Under the pieces are notes generated by a model that saw only the letters and a program-made list of their open reading frames with translations, was not told where the DNA came from and did no database searches. Made by a program: the position numbers and the translations under genes. This document shows positions 12,101-22,777 of a DNA stretch of 64,000 nt, one piece after another. The stretch spans positions 3,673,001 to 3,737,000 of the forward strand of contig NC_081817.1 in NCBI RefSeq assembly GCF_030704535.1, written 5' to 3'. The stretch comes from Vitis vinifera (taxonomy: Eukaryota > Streptophyta > Magnoliopsida > Vitales > Vitaceae). The number at the start of each line of letters is the position of its first letter. The first letter of the stretch is position 1.

Positions 12101-15100
12101 CTTCAGCTTGACAGCAGTATAGAATCTTTTCTTTGCCATTGAAAATACCCAAAAAACAAAGGAAAGAAAACCCTCAACAAACCAGATTATTTAACAAAAT
12201 TTCCTAAATTAAAACAGTGTCTGGAACAACAAAAAAAAAAAGGAAAATGTACAAATTGAATTAGAATTAATAAAATTTCAATATTTGGAAGTAACAAACT
12301 TTATAATGAAAATAAATTGGTAGAGAAGAAATTTGACTATCATTTTTAAGTGAAGAGCTTATTTTTCTCTCTTTGCTAATTGTAAATTTCTTTTACATGT
12401 GAAACATCACAAATAATCTTGTCATTTGGATTCTAAAATATAAAATAAAATAATAAATTGCTGAACCACAGGCTGCACAAATAATTGTTTCCTTTTTAGA
12501 ATTAAATTCTGCATGTAAACAACATATCCCATAAATAAGATCCTTTCTTTTTAGAAATTAAATTTCTCGTGTTGTACTACATGCAAATATGAGTGTATTC
12601 CTCTAGTGTGTGTTATTGTTATTATTATTATCAGCAATTCCTTGTGTTGTTGGCTCATTGCTTAATAGCTTAACCTTTTAGGTCATATCAATAGCTTAAC
12701 ATAGTGATAGAGCCTTATTTTATGGGAGGTCATGAGTTTGAACTCGATTGATAGCGTAGTAAATTTCATTCAAGGTGGAAGTTGGACTAGCCTCTAATAT
12801 GCTTGGCAAGCTTGGCCTCATACTTGAGGTAGAACGGTAGAGAGAAAAGAATATAGAAAAGTAAATATAAGTCCTAAAATAAACACAAGTTCATAATTTA
12901 ATAGATTTATCTCCATTCGTACCACTAAAGAGTTATCAGGTACCACAATCGAAGGGCTTATAATCAAGCCTCTCAAGTGGAAGCTTTTACTCATTCCAAA
13001 TAACAAAAGAGAGATCAAAGTAGGGATAATTAGTAAAGAGGCGTGGTTAGTGGAGTTGTGGGACTCTTCACGAGAGGAAGGGGTTTGGAGCCCTAGGTTC
13101 TCTAGGCCCTTCAATGACTGGGAGGTGGAGGAGGTGGAGAGATTACTTTCGACAATCCGGGGAAGGAGGCTTAATCCTCATTTGGAAGATAGAGTGCTGT
13201 GGAAAGAGACTAAGAATGAGATTTTCTCAGTTAAATCTCTTTATAGTGCTCTAGTTTCAAGAAGTGTTGTTCAATTTCCTAATAGCATTATTTGGAGTCC
13301 CTGTGCTCCTACCAAAGTGGGTTTTTTTGCTTGGGAAGCCTCTTGGGGTAGGGTGTTAACTTTGGATCAACTTAAAAAGAGGGGGTGGACAATCTATAAC
13401 TGATAAGGCTGATTCTCTCTTTCCCTTCATCTACTCTTATAAGCATGATAGAAACCATTGCAGAACCTTGATTGACACATTAATGACTTAGGAAATGTGA
13501 AGTCATGCAATGGTCCCAAGGTTGCCAAAATTAATAAGAAGCCTAATTTCAATTTCAAATAGTCAACAGATGCACCATAATACTTACTCCCCCCTGAACA
13601 AAAACTTTTCTCATCCTTGAGCGTTGTAAGCTAGTGCATGAAGACAACAATGGGGGTTGTGAATTTTCAGCTCCCATCAATTCATGGCATGTAATAGCTT
13701 GAATCTTCAAATCTCTAGAAGTGATCCACCTGAGGTCTGGGCACTAACCCTTCACCCATGGAGTAATCATAGTCTGAACAGTAGGTATCAAACTTGAACT
13801 TTGAAGGTCCAAGCTTCCTAAATTGCCAGCTAAACTCTGACAGAGTAACAAAGAGCTGCAGGAATTGCAGGAATTTAGAACTCTTCCCTTTTCAGTCTAC
13901 CCTGATCCACCTGGAACGTGGCTCAAGTTTGGGCTCTCTCTCTCTAGATAATTGCATCCTGATGGATATGTTTTGTTTTTGTTTTTTTTTTTTTTTTTCT
14001 CTGTGGAAAATAACTGATTTCATTGTTGGATACTTCTCAACCAGGCAATTTGTCCCAATTCAACTAATTCAATGGTGCCATTGCCTCAACAGTCAAACAC
14101 TTGCTTTCTTATCATACTTGGATATAAAAAATTATACCTAAATAAGAAAACTTAAATCCAGTATTAATCTAGTGGTTGATCAAATAGGATTTGTGTGACT
14201 CTAGTCATTCATATTGTTATAACATTTCAAACTAGTCTGCTAGATGATACCATACATGATACACTTCTAAGTGAGCCTCTAAACTAGGTTTTAAGATTTT
14301 CCTTCACTTTGAAGGGTTTCCTGCTGAAAAGTCAACTACAACCACACTCTATCCTTGATTAGTTTCTTTTTCCTTTCTGCTACTTGCAGTTCCTTCATTG
14401 ATTTACACCTATAGGAAGTAAGCTTTTCCAATGTGTTTTGTACCTGCAAATTGCTCATGCTTGAACAGCATTCAGACAGTCCAGAAACCAACAAATATTG
14501 ACAGGCGGTTTGTAACTTATTGTCAGAGACCAGTAGCTCTATAGCTAGTCAACAAAATTGAAACATAAAGCTAAAAATCCTCCTAAAGAACCCATTAATA
14601 CCATATATCACTAAATGGAAGAAATGATTTATATCAAACTCCAAATATTTTCCCATAATAAGAATGCTGAATGTTCACCATCTACACTTGGTTAACCTCC
14701 ATTCAGCTGCCTTAACACAACTATTCTCACTTTCTTTTTGGGTGTTTCCAGCAGAAAAACAAAATAAAACAATAAATTCTAAATTTCCTTTTCCTCTCTA
14801 TTCCTCATTTCCCTCATCAATTAAAGGAAGTGTCAAAGCAATCATTTAAAAAGGATTCAGCAAGACCATGACAACAGTCAAATTTCTGTTAGCAAGTAGA
14901 CAATAGACAGAACCCATAGACATAAAAAATAACATAACATAACAAAAACACAACTAATTTGATAGCAGACAAGAGTGAAATTTACCAGAAGGCAGTGGAA
15001 GCAGAATACCCAGAAGCAGATAGCATTATCCCAATAGAAGAAGCAGCAAAAGAACACTGTCCCATTCTCAGAACAAGCCCACTCAGCCTCCCTGGGCTCC

Positions 15101-15116
15101 CAAACAACACTTTCAT
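6129..15116 (-). CDS. CASP-like protein, CASPL5 type (four-helix plasma-membrane protein)
   Basis: Exons on the minus strand, in transcript order: 14986-15116, 9531-9663 and 6129-6329. They give 154 aa, the usual length of the CASPL5 group (old name UPF0497). Exon 1 encodes [20 protein letters not shown] and the first helix. Exon 2 begins within the codon for Cys44 (TG|C) and encodes YLIASMGLQ, then a basic loop with LRLRR, ending FVVGDW. Exon 3 starts at Val89 and covers the last two helices, with ARDLNFC between them and the C-terminus VMFWLLCSV. Relatives are membrane scaffolds named after the Casparian-strip proteins; the exact role of CASPL5 members is poorly known. Intron 1 is 5.3 kb and contains a second, same-length first exon at 11578-11708. 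Which first exon is used, or whether both are, cannot be decided from sequence. Exon 1 at 15.1 kb is the better match to the family. Confidence 0.88.
8330..8972 (+). mobile_element. Degraded TRIM-like (miniature LTR retrotransposon) remnants
   Basis: Three related pieces sit inside intron 2 of the CASP-like gene. A segment ending at 8391 reads ACTTAAGCTTTTAGGAAAGT, then CAACA, followed directly by TGGTATTAGAGC (8392-8403). That is one base off the classic initiator-Met tRNA primer-binding site. A second block starts TGATATCCCGCATC at 8496. A third, 8772-8972, starts TGATATCCCATATT and ends with the same AATTTAAGCTTTTGGGGAAG, then TTAACA. Start TG, end CA, a terminal repeat of about 200 bp and a primer site fit a TRIM element, here partial and rearranged. 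No coding capacity is seen. Confidence 0.5.
11578..11708 (-). CDS. Second copy of the CASPL5 first coding exon (alternative first exon or relic)
   Basis: This minus-strand segment encodes [20 protein letters not shown] and continues through a helix to RTF, then a TG and the donor GTAAAT. It is exactly 131 bp, like the exon at 14986-15116, with the same phase and the same donor sequence. It could therefore splice to exon 2 at 9663 in frame, giving another 154-aa protein. Similarity to the other copy extends upstream (GAAGCCCTAAATTT in the leader of both) and into the intron. The last third of the exon has diverged most: SEVPIN replaces SGYSAS. It has no stop codon or frameshift. Either it is a live alternative promoter and exon or it is a recent relic. 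Confidence 0.6.
12655..12850 (+). repeat. Weak LTR/TRIM-like junction remnant
   Basis: AGCTTAACATAGTGATAGAGCC around 12693-12714 resembles a decayed LTR end followed by a primer-binding site (TGGTATCAGAGCC). It is followed by GGGAGGTCATGAGTTTGAAC. This is a resemblance only; no paired terminal repeat was found. Confidence 0.25.
13034..13402 (+). mobile_element. L1-type LINE fragment (ORF2 C-terminal, zf-RVT region)
   Basis: The frame is open from about 13034 to 13402 and encodes an internal slice of plant LINE ORF2. It includes [25 protein letters not shown]-like text ([14 protein letters not shown]), [20 protein letters not shown] and LKKRGW. The reverse-transcriptase core is missing on the left, and the Cys/His knuckle and tail are missing on the right. 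It lies in intron 1 of the CASP-like gene, between its two first-exon copies. Loss of the 3' end is unusual for a LINE, because 5' truncation is the normal outcome of target-primed reverse transcription. A later deletion is likely. Confidence 0.85.
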
Positions 15117-15249
15117 CCTCTCTCTAGAACTTCTTTTCTCCAAAAAGCTACTCTCTCTTCCAAGAGCCCTTTCCCAAAACAAGAAAGGCCCCTCTGGAAG
15201 CCCTAAATTTCAAAAACAAAATCCATGAATTCCAAACAGAAATCGCCCA

Positions 15250-17330
15250 CTTTTGGAGAGATTGGGGTCTCTGAGAATGGTTTTCTTGCTTTGTTGGCAT
15301 TCAACGACAAAAACAAAAGCCGAGTAGAAAAACTGTTACTTTTAGAAAGATTGAGGGCTTTTATTTATTCATTTTTAAATTATTGGGGCCAGTTTATATA
15401 TCTGTAAAGTGTAAAGGAGGCATTTTGAATTATTAAAAATATGGTAGCAGTTCAGGTTGATTTGGTTTTCTTCTGCTTTAATCTAAAAAATTACAAGTCA
15501 TAATTTTCAATAGTCCACGTCACAAAACTCCAAAAATTGAATTATACCTAAACGTGACATAATATTGTTTATTTAATTTTTTAAATAAAAATAAATAATA
15601 AAATTCATATAATATGACACACACAAATGATGGAGACTAGGCTTCCATTAAATCTATATAATTAATTTATATAATATAAGAAATAAATTTTCATTTTGAT
15701 GGTCCAGAATTAAAGTTGATGAATATAACTTTAAAAAAATTGACCACACCATACCCACAATTAATAGTGTCTTTCATCGGAAGAAGGAAATGGTTAGAAT
15801 GAGGTGATATTTATGACGACCGATATTTTGACTTTCAATGTTTTAATTGAGGGTTATAAGATTTTTTTAGTTTTATTAATTGTTAGATTTTTTTTTCTTA
15901 AAGAAATTATGATTTTTTCTAGGGCAATATTAAATATTTCATAGAAAACTTGTGGCTTGCCAAACAAAGGCTAAAGAATAGGAATGGTAACGGGGCAGGT
16001 TCGGGACGGGTCGCCCCCATCCCAACCCTACCCCGTTTAGCAAAAACAATTTACATCACCGTCCCATTTAAAAATTTAAATGGGACGGGACGGGTATGAG
16101 AATTCCCAGTTTATCTTTTTTTATTTATTTATTTTTAAAAATTTACTTTAAAATTTTTTAATTACATTAAAATAAATATATTTTATAAATAATAAAATTA
16201 TTATATTTTTTATAACTTATTTTATTATTATCTATATATTAAAAATAGTAAAATAAAATTTTAAATTAAATTAATTTTAAATTTTAAATTAAATTAAAAT
16301 TTTAAATTAATTTTATATGTAAACGGGGTGGGATGTGACAATACCTTAACCCTCCCCGGGTTTAAAAAAAAATCTCATACCCGTCCTAAACTGATTTAAT
16401 AAATTTTAATCCCGTCCCATTAGGGGCGGGTATCCGAAAAAACCAACCTCGGCCATCCCTGCTAAGGAAAGAAAGAAAAAAAAAACTAAATGAAATAATT
16501 TTTTTATATTTGACTCTATTATGAAAAACATAAAAGAAAGTCAAATATAATTAAAATTAATAATAAATTTATATATTTTAAATTATTTAATCTTTATATA
16601 GATGAATTAATTGAGTGAAATGAGTTTAAAGTACTATATAAAAATAATTTATTGATTTTAATTTTATTTTTTATTTTTTTCTACTTTTTCTCTTTATTTT
16701 ATTTCTCTCACACTTTCCAGGTCCAAACAAGAGAAAAAAGAGCACGGGTATGACTGACATAATATTTACAATTGGATTAAAAAAAACATAACCTTGGGGT
16801 AATTTGGTAAAAATAAAATTACTCAAAGGATAAAATTAAAATAAATATAAATGATCCAATTCACTAGACTGAAAATCATATATATATATGATCTACTTAT
16901 AATAAAAACTAATAATTTTGAAAATGGTAAAATATGTAGTTATTGAAATCCAAATGGATTTAAATAATAAAATTTTATTTTATTTTAATAATTAAAAGTT
17001 ACATATTTAATAAAATTAAAATTACAAAATTTAATAATTTTTTTATATTATTCGAGTGATATAAAAATGATAAAATATGTTTAAATTTGTAATTATTTTA
17101 ATCTTAATAATATATCAATTATATAATTATGATGTCATTAATCGACAATAATTCAAGCATCGATTCGATAACTACACCATGAAACGATAAGTTTATCGAT
17201 TTAATATTCAGTTGGGTTCTGAAAATATTGGTGGTGAAAGCCTGAAAGGGGGAAAACGTTGGGTGGTAATTTTAGCCTGATTCTCTGTATGTTTTTGAAG
17301 GGTGAGGGCTGCTTTTATGTAACCAAATAA
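15250..17330. other. Intergenic region between divergent CASP-like and MAM33 genes
   Basis: Very AT-rich, especially 15500-17150. It contains one hAT-like miniature element (separate entry). The promoters of the minus-strand CASP-like gene (upstream of 15.1 kb) and the plus-strand MAM33 gene (just before 17.4 kb) must lie at its two ends. I see no further genes. Confidence 0.6.
15979..16461. mobile_element. hAT-like miniature inverted-repeat element with 8-bp target duplication
   Basis: The left end is TAGGAATGGTAACGGGG. The right end, read in reverse, is CAGGGATGGCCGAGG. Together they give a short imperfect terminal inverted repeat (YAGGRATGG). The flanks are CTAAAGAA (15971-15978) and CTAAGGAA (16462-16469), an 8-bp duplication with one mismatch, as expected for hAT transposition. 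The ends are GC-rich (GGGACGGG, CCCGTCCC) and the middle is almost pure A/T. It is non-coding, so it would need a transposase encoded elsewhere. Confidence 0.6.
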
Positions 17331-17333
17331 CCC

Positions 17334-17420
17334 TATAAATATACCCTTCACGCCAAAAACCCTAAACCCTCCTAAACCCTAAATCAGCGTTCCCGTGTCC
17401 AAGCACCTCTAAAACCCTAA
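17334..17420 (+). promoter_or_regulatory. Core promoter and telo-box cluster of the MAM33 gene
   Basis: TATAAATA at 17334-17341 is followed by three telo-box motifs (AAACCCTAA type): 17357-17370 in two overlapping units, 17374-17383 and 17411-17420. The last lies just before the start codon at 17436. Telo-boxes close to the transcription start are common in plant genes for ribosomal and mitochondrial proteins and are linked to expression in dividing cells. The arrangement is seen directly; function here is inferred. Confidence 0.65.
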
Positions 17421-17435
17421 TTCTCTGCAAGCAAG

Positions 17436-19573
17436 ATGGCTGTCACAACCATTCTTCGCAGATCAATTTCATCTGTAATGCCTCTTGCGGTGCGTGTGGT
17501 TCAAAGAAATCATCACCACTCTGCTCTGTTCACTGCTCTTTACCACGGTTCTCTCTTTCACAAGCCCTCTCTAAGGCCATTTGCTTCGACGCTTCACTTC
17601 TATTCTTCATCTGCTAAGAGGCCCAGTTCGGATGATAATCTTCTTCGTGTCCTCGAGTCAGAGATCAAATACTCTGAGGAATCCGACGATCATGATGGGG
17701 TGGGGTTTTCCTTTTCTTTTTTCATATAGTATGTTTGGATTCTGAGAAATTAAAGCAAAGGAAAAATTTGATCTTGTGTTTTGTAAGTTGTTTTTGCATT
17801 TTATAAATGGTAGAGTTAGATTTTCGTCGTAGGCTTACTTGTGTGTGGCTTTTTGATCTTGAAAACATGTTCTGGGGTTTTCTGTTTGAAAGTTTGGAAG
17901 TTTGAAGGAAGATTTTCCTCAAAGTTGGCTGCTTTTTTTTTTTTTCAAGGATATTTGCAAACGAAAACAGATGGTTTGAATTGAACGAACACTATTTCAG
18001 CGATTATTTTCTGAAACAGATTGTTTTTTATTATTAAAAAGAAAAAGAATTTCCCCTTTCAAATCCTGAAGTCCCAGTGGTATTTTGGAGTTGAACTCAA
18101 GGATAGCTGATTGTCCTGTAGCATCATCAGCTGGTTGTTTAGATCGTTTATTATTTGCTTACACTGGTTACAATAGGATATTTATAGTTTTTGAGCTCAG
18201 GTAGCCTGATGGGGTGCCCATTTGGCTAGGGGGAGTCCTGTAATGTGTGGTAGAGGTGCACGGCCTTGGTTGAATGCCCTGATTACCCAGTAGTTGTGCT
18301 GGTTATGGTGGGTGTAGTTAGCACCCCGAGGTTGGGGTTCCCGTGGAGAGTCCCAAGGGCTCAAACATGAATGGTTCCAGGGTAATCCAAAAAAAAAATT
18401 TGAGTTCAGGCATTTGTTTAACTTGTATTACCCAGTGTCCTCGATGTTGATTGGATTGATTACTACTCAGTGAGAATTAAACCCTAATTAACAGTTCTTA
18501 TTAGCCCCTTACTGTCTAATGAATAAGCTCACAAACTGAAGTTTTGGTAACTAGTCTTTTCTCCTTAAGAGTGTACAATGTCGACAACACACATGGGTTA
18601 TGGCCTTATCTATTGTAATCACCCGTATTGTACACTTATTTTGCTTCCCAAAATAGAAAAGGGAACTGCAGCAACAAGTTAATAATCACTGCTAGGATCA
18701 ACCCCAGTTTTGTGCTGAAAGTATTTTGTTTTTTTGGTTGTACCGACCAGTTTACTGGTTTTGTTAAAGATTTGATATGAAAGTTCACACTCTACTATGT
18801 TTTAATAGACAGTTATAGGATACTTCTTTTCTTTTAGTTAATTTTGCTTGTGTGGACAACTTTTTAATACCATTACCTTGATGTATGAATGTTTCTTAAA
18901 TATTGCTATAACATCTGATCATATAAGATTGTGTTTGTCTAAAGAAGTTGATAGTTATGATCGGAATTTTCTTTTTCATAGAATGAAGAGGCTCCAGATG
19001 GTTTTCCTTTTGAAATTCAAGATAACCCTGGACAACAAACCATATCACTAGCAAGAGAGTATCAGGGCGAAGTCATCAAAGTTGAAGTTCACATGCCTGA
19101 CCTTGTTACTGGAGAGGGTGATGATGACAACAATGATGATGATAATGAAAAGGGCAACCAATCCAGCATCCCTTTGGTTGTTAGTGTTTCAAAGAAAAAT
19201 GGACCCTTTCTAGAGTTTGGTTGCACTGCTTTCGCAGATGAGATTGCAATTGATTCCCTGTCAGTCAAAAATCCAGAAATTTCTGAGGAGCAAATTGCAT
19301 ATGAGGGGCCTGACTTCACGTAAGCCTTTTCAGTTAAATATACGTTTATGTTGATCATTTGTTATATGGTTTAACTTTTCCCCTTTAATGCGGCTGTTTT
19401 CCTTGTTCAATAGGGATTTGGATGAGAATCTGCAGAAGGCTTTCCACAAGTATTTGGAGATTAGAGGAATTAAACCCAGCACAACCAATTTCTTGCATGA
19501 GTACATGATCAACAAGGACAGCAGAGAGTACTTGTTGTGGTTGAAGAACCTTAAGAAGTTTGTGGAGGCTTAG
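17436..19573 (+). CDS. MAM33/p32-family mitochondrial acidic protein
   Basis: Coding exons are 17436-17699, 18982-19319 and 19414-19573, joining in frame to 253 aa, typical for plant MAM33 proteins. Residues 1 to about 60 are rich in Arg, Ser and His and lack acidic residues (MAVTTILRRSISSV at the start), as in a mitochondrial presequence. The mature part has LLRVLESEIKYSEES, the PDGFPFEIQDNPG stretch and an acidic loop of Asp and Asn near residue 135. It ends LLWLKNLKKFVEA, the hallmark C-terminal helix of the family. Relatives form doughnut-shaped trimers in the mitochondrial matrix and act in ribosome or respiratory-complex assembly. The exon 1 donor is GGG|GTGGGG, weaker than consensus, but it is the only phase-compatible choice I see. 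Intron 1 holds a SINE-like insertion. Confidence 0.93.
18202..18399 (+). mobile_element. SINE-like short retroposon in intron 1 of the MAM33 gene
   Basis: A GC-rich block of about 190 bp sits in an AT-rich intron, starts GTAGCCTGATGGGGTGCCC and ends in a run of A. It is flanked by TTGAGCTCAGG (18191-18201) and TTGAGTTCAGG (18400-18410), an 11-bp duplication with one mismatch. A poly(A) end plus target duplication marks retroposition. TGGCTAGGGGG (18223-18233) resembles a Pol III A box, but no good B box follows at the right distance. It could be a SINE or another short non-LTR retroposon. Confidence 0.6.
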
Positions 19574-20817
19574 AATTTTGCCTGGCACAACAGTTTTGGT
19601 AGAAAAAAATTGTATGGTCTAAACTATTAGTTTATTTTTCCTTTTCAAGTTGGAGTCTACCATTACTACCATCTCTTTTACTCACCTTAGAATAAGATGT
19701 TTAGTTATTAAAAACACTTATTGAGGGGACAACTTATCGGAGGGGAACTCATTGAACCCACAGGATTGTTGAGCTGTTATTCCAGACAGATTAAGTTCAT
19801 GATTTAAAATGGAAACTTAAGTTTCATTTCTTTTGCTGTGTCTTTTCTCCAAATATTTCCATTTGTGTTTTTGTTCAAATATTGGATTGCTTCCTTATAA
19901 CTAGAAGGCATTGGGCCTAGCTCATCATATTTTCTTGAACCTGTGAGTGATGCTTACAGGATGAGGTAAAAGTGAATTGTATGCCGATATGATACTGCCC
20001 TAAGTCTCTGGTACAATGGGGACTTTTAGGCTAATGGGTGGTCATATAATGATTAAGATTTAGGATCTAATCTGTGGGTTTTACTTTATTATGATGTGAT
20101 GGTATTGGTATCATGCTAGTGTACGGAAGATTTTGCATTTTCTTTGGATGGAGGAGATTGAAGTTGACGGGAAGGAAGGGGACATCAAAATAAGGTTCGG
20201 ACTAAATTACCCTTTTATTTTTTCAACTTTCTCAAATAATAATGTATGAAGAATTTTCATGAGAAGTGGAGAATTGTTATTTTTCTATTTTTCATAATTC
20301 TTGAGATTCAAGGGTTAATTAATCGCACAATTTGTTTTTCCCTATTCATGAGAAGGGAGGGTGTTTGTGTTACTGTGTACTTGAGAGGCTTAATAGCATT
20401 GAGTTTTGATAAAAAACGATCCATTTAAAAAAAAAATCCACAAATTAAAGTTTAGTAGCAAAATAATTCTCAATTTATTGCATTCCAATCCTGTCTTTGT
20501 AAAATTGTAACGGGTAACTATGGTTTTGAATTTTTTTTTAAATAATTAAAATTATAGTTATCAATTACGATTTTAAATTTAAGTTTAAATTTATAGTTTG
20601 TAACATGGTTTTAAGCTTGATTTTGAACTATAGTTTGAGCTTTGATTTAATATATATATATTATATTCCATGGAAATGGTGGGCATTAAGATGGCTTGAA
20701 TATGAACAAGTTTTGGGAAAATTATGCCATTTTTTTTAACAAAATTAAACCAATTTTAAAAATAAAAAACTTGTAAAAGACTAAAAGATTAAAAACTAAC
20801 ACTTAAAAAACATTATA

Positions 20818-20819
<2 letters not shown>

Positions 20820-20855
<36 letters not shown>
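20820..20855. repeat. (TA)n microsatellite
   Basis: About 18 uninterrupted TA units. It is likely polymorphic between individuals. Confidence 0.9.
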
Positions 20856-20858
<3 letters not shown>

Positions 20859-21374
20859 GTTCAATTCAGAACGGTAATCAATAACTATAACTTTAAATTT
20901 AAGTTTGAAATCGTTGATAATTATAATTTTAAAATCAAATTCAAAATTGTAGTCAACTATTATGGAATTAAGCTTAAATTTAAAATTATAGTTGTTTACT
21001 ATAATTTTAATCATTTTAAAAATAATTTAAAACCGTAATTATCAATTACGATTTTATGACATGAATATTTACATAACTAAAATGTGCTCAATTAGGAAAT
21101 ATTTTGCAACTCAACTTAGTTTGTTGATTTTTTTTAAATGGATTATTTTTGGTCAAAAATCTAATAGCACATCGTGTGTACGGTTGGGTGCTAGGCATTA
21201 GCATGATTGCGATGGTACACATGGACTTCCCCACACAACTCACCACATCGGTGGTGTAGCATGATAAAAATTCAAGTGAGATTTGGATAGGTTATTTCTA
21301 TTAGAATGCAAAGAACTTAAAAAGGTCTTTTAAGGGAGGGATGAGACTCTAGATGATGAACGCAGGTGGCAATG

Positions 21375-21618
21375 AGTTAGCTACTCCAAAGACACATGAA
21401 GCCTCGAATATGGGTAATGCGTGATGATGAGTCTTGTCAAGTGTGAGACTCAAGTAAGTTACTCCAAAGGCACAACATGAAGCCTTGAATACGAGTAGGG
21501 CGTAATGACGAGTCTTGTCAACATGGGTGGTAACAAGGTAAGTTACTCTAAAATCACAACATGAAGCCTCGAATATGAGTAAGGTGCGATGATAAGTCTT
21601 ATTAACACACACATGAAC
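21375..21618. repeat. Three-copy tandem repeat, unit 78-84 bp
   Basis: The words TACTCCAAA...CACA, ATGAAGCCT, GAATA and GAGTCTTGTCAA recur with starts at about 21380, 21458 and 21542. The copies differ by roughly 10-20 percent by eye and by short indels. No known satellite family is recognised. Confidence 0.75.
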
Positions 21619-22534
21619 CTAATGCTTATGAATATGATACAATGACATGAGCGCAATGTCATCGGTTGCGACTATGGCCACAACATAGACTATGCATGCT
21701 TCAGAGAAGGAATCACCAACATTTACATTGACTAACAATGCAACAAATGAAATCCATGGTTGACAAGAAAGTTTGACATGCAAGGGTCAATTTACATCGA
21801 AGTATATAGGCTAAGAGGAGACATGGCACACACCAGGCTGCCTAGATAATCAGTAGCCTGGGTTTCACACGAAGCATGGTGTAACACTTGACACTGGTGC
21901 AAAGACAAATCAAGGGCTGGTGCCACAATAAGAATATGACACCCAGTGGCATAAGGATGTGACTCGTTCACATTTGAGGAAGCCCTAGCAACATACTGCT
22001 TGTATTTTAAGCAGATAACACTTGGGAAGGTCCACAATACACTAGCATGAAACTCATGGCATGTTGTAATGCTTGCAAGAAAACAGAAGATTCTCGACAA
22101 CTATGGAGTAGATGTCGTGCAATGGTGCCACGAGGCTAATAAAGGTGGCACGGGCTTTTGAGCTTGACCTCAGATGACATGAGCAGGACCGTGCCACTAC
22201 CGCGACAAGTGAGAAAAGCATGAGCATGGAATGCAATTGCTAAAACCGGTGGCAATGCTGAAGCCATGGGTTGAAGAACTACCTAGTATGTGGGATGCTG
22301 GTTCATTCCTAAATCGTAACTATGACTTATGTCTATATATAAAGTGTGTATCACCAGGCATAGCGAAAGAAGGTGTGCTTGCGCAAAAAATCTAGCACAT
22401 GCTATGTGAAAATTGCTATCGTTGGTACCTGAGTTTTGGTGCAGGAACATGCCAATGATCGAGGATTTCTTTATGGGGACCTGATGATACATGCTCCAAA
22501 CTTGGACCTTTGCAATGGTTTCTCAGGATCAGTC

Positions 22535-22777
22535 CTAGGGGTGATAAGGATCAGATCCAAGCACTGCCTCGTGTAAAGGCATTAACATCTGAAGATGCAA
22601 GCCAGTTTTATCGCTAGCCTCTTTCTTAAGTTCTGTAGGGGTGGGAATCGTCACCAGCCATTGTTTAGGTCCTGCCCATCCTTCAATAGGAAACCCCCTG
22701 CTTCTAATGCATTCTAAATATGGCAGCTGTGATATGCGGCCGTATTCAACAAATGCTTCAATGATAGTCAAGCACAA
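22535..22777 (-). CDS. Unrecognised short open frame downstream of P5CS
   Basis: An 80-codon minus-strand frame begins at a TTG rather than an ATG. It contains IRSRGFPIEGWAGPKQWLV and ends LGSDPYHP. Composition is protein-like (balanced residues, Pro and Gly turns), but I recognise no family. It starts about 50 bases beyond the likely P5CS poly(A) signal, so it is probably outside that transcript. It could be the last exon of a decayed gene, part of an unknown transposon, or chance. Confidence 0.2.
   Translation of the reverse strand: MCLTIIEAFVEYGRISQLPYLECIRSRGFPIEGWAGPKQWLVTIPTPTELKKEASDKTGLHLQMLMPLHEAVLGSDPYHP

Noticed and set aside
13050-13403. 117-codon frame as a host gene
   Set aside because: It matches plant LINE ORF2 and is truncated at both ends.
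21375-21618. Possible CRISPR-like array from repeated words
   Set aside because: The repeats are contiguous tandem copies in a plant nuclear genome, not short palindromic repeats with unique spacers.
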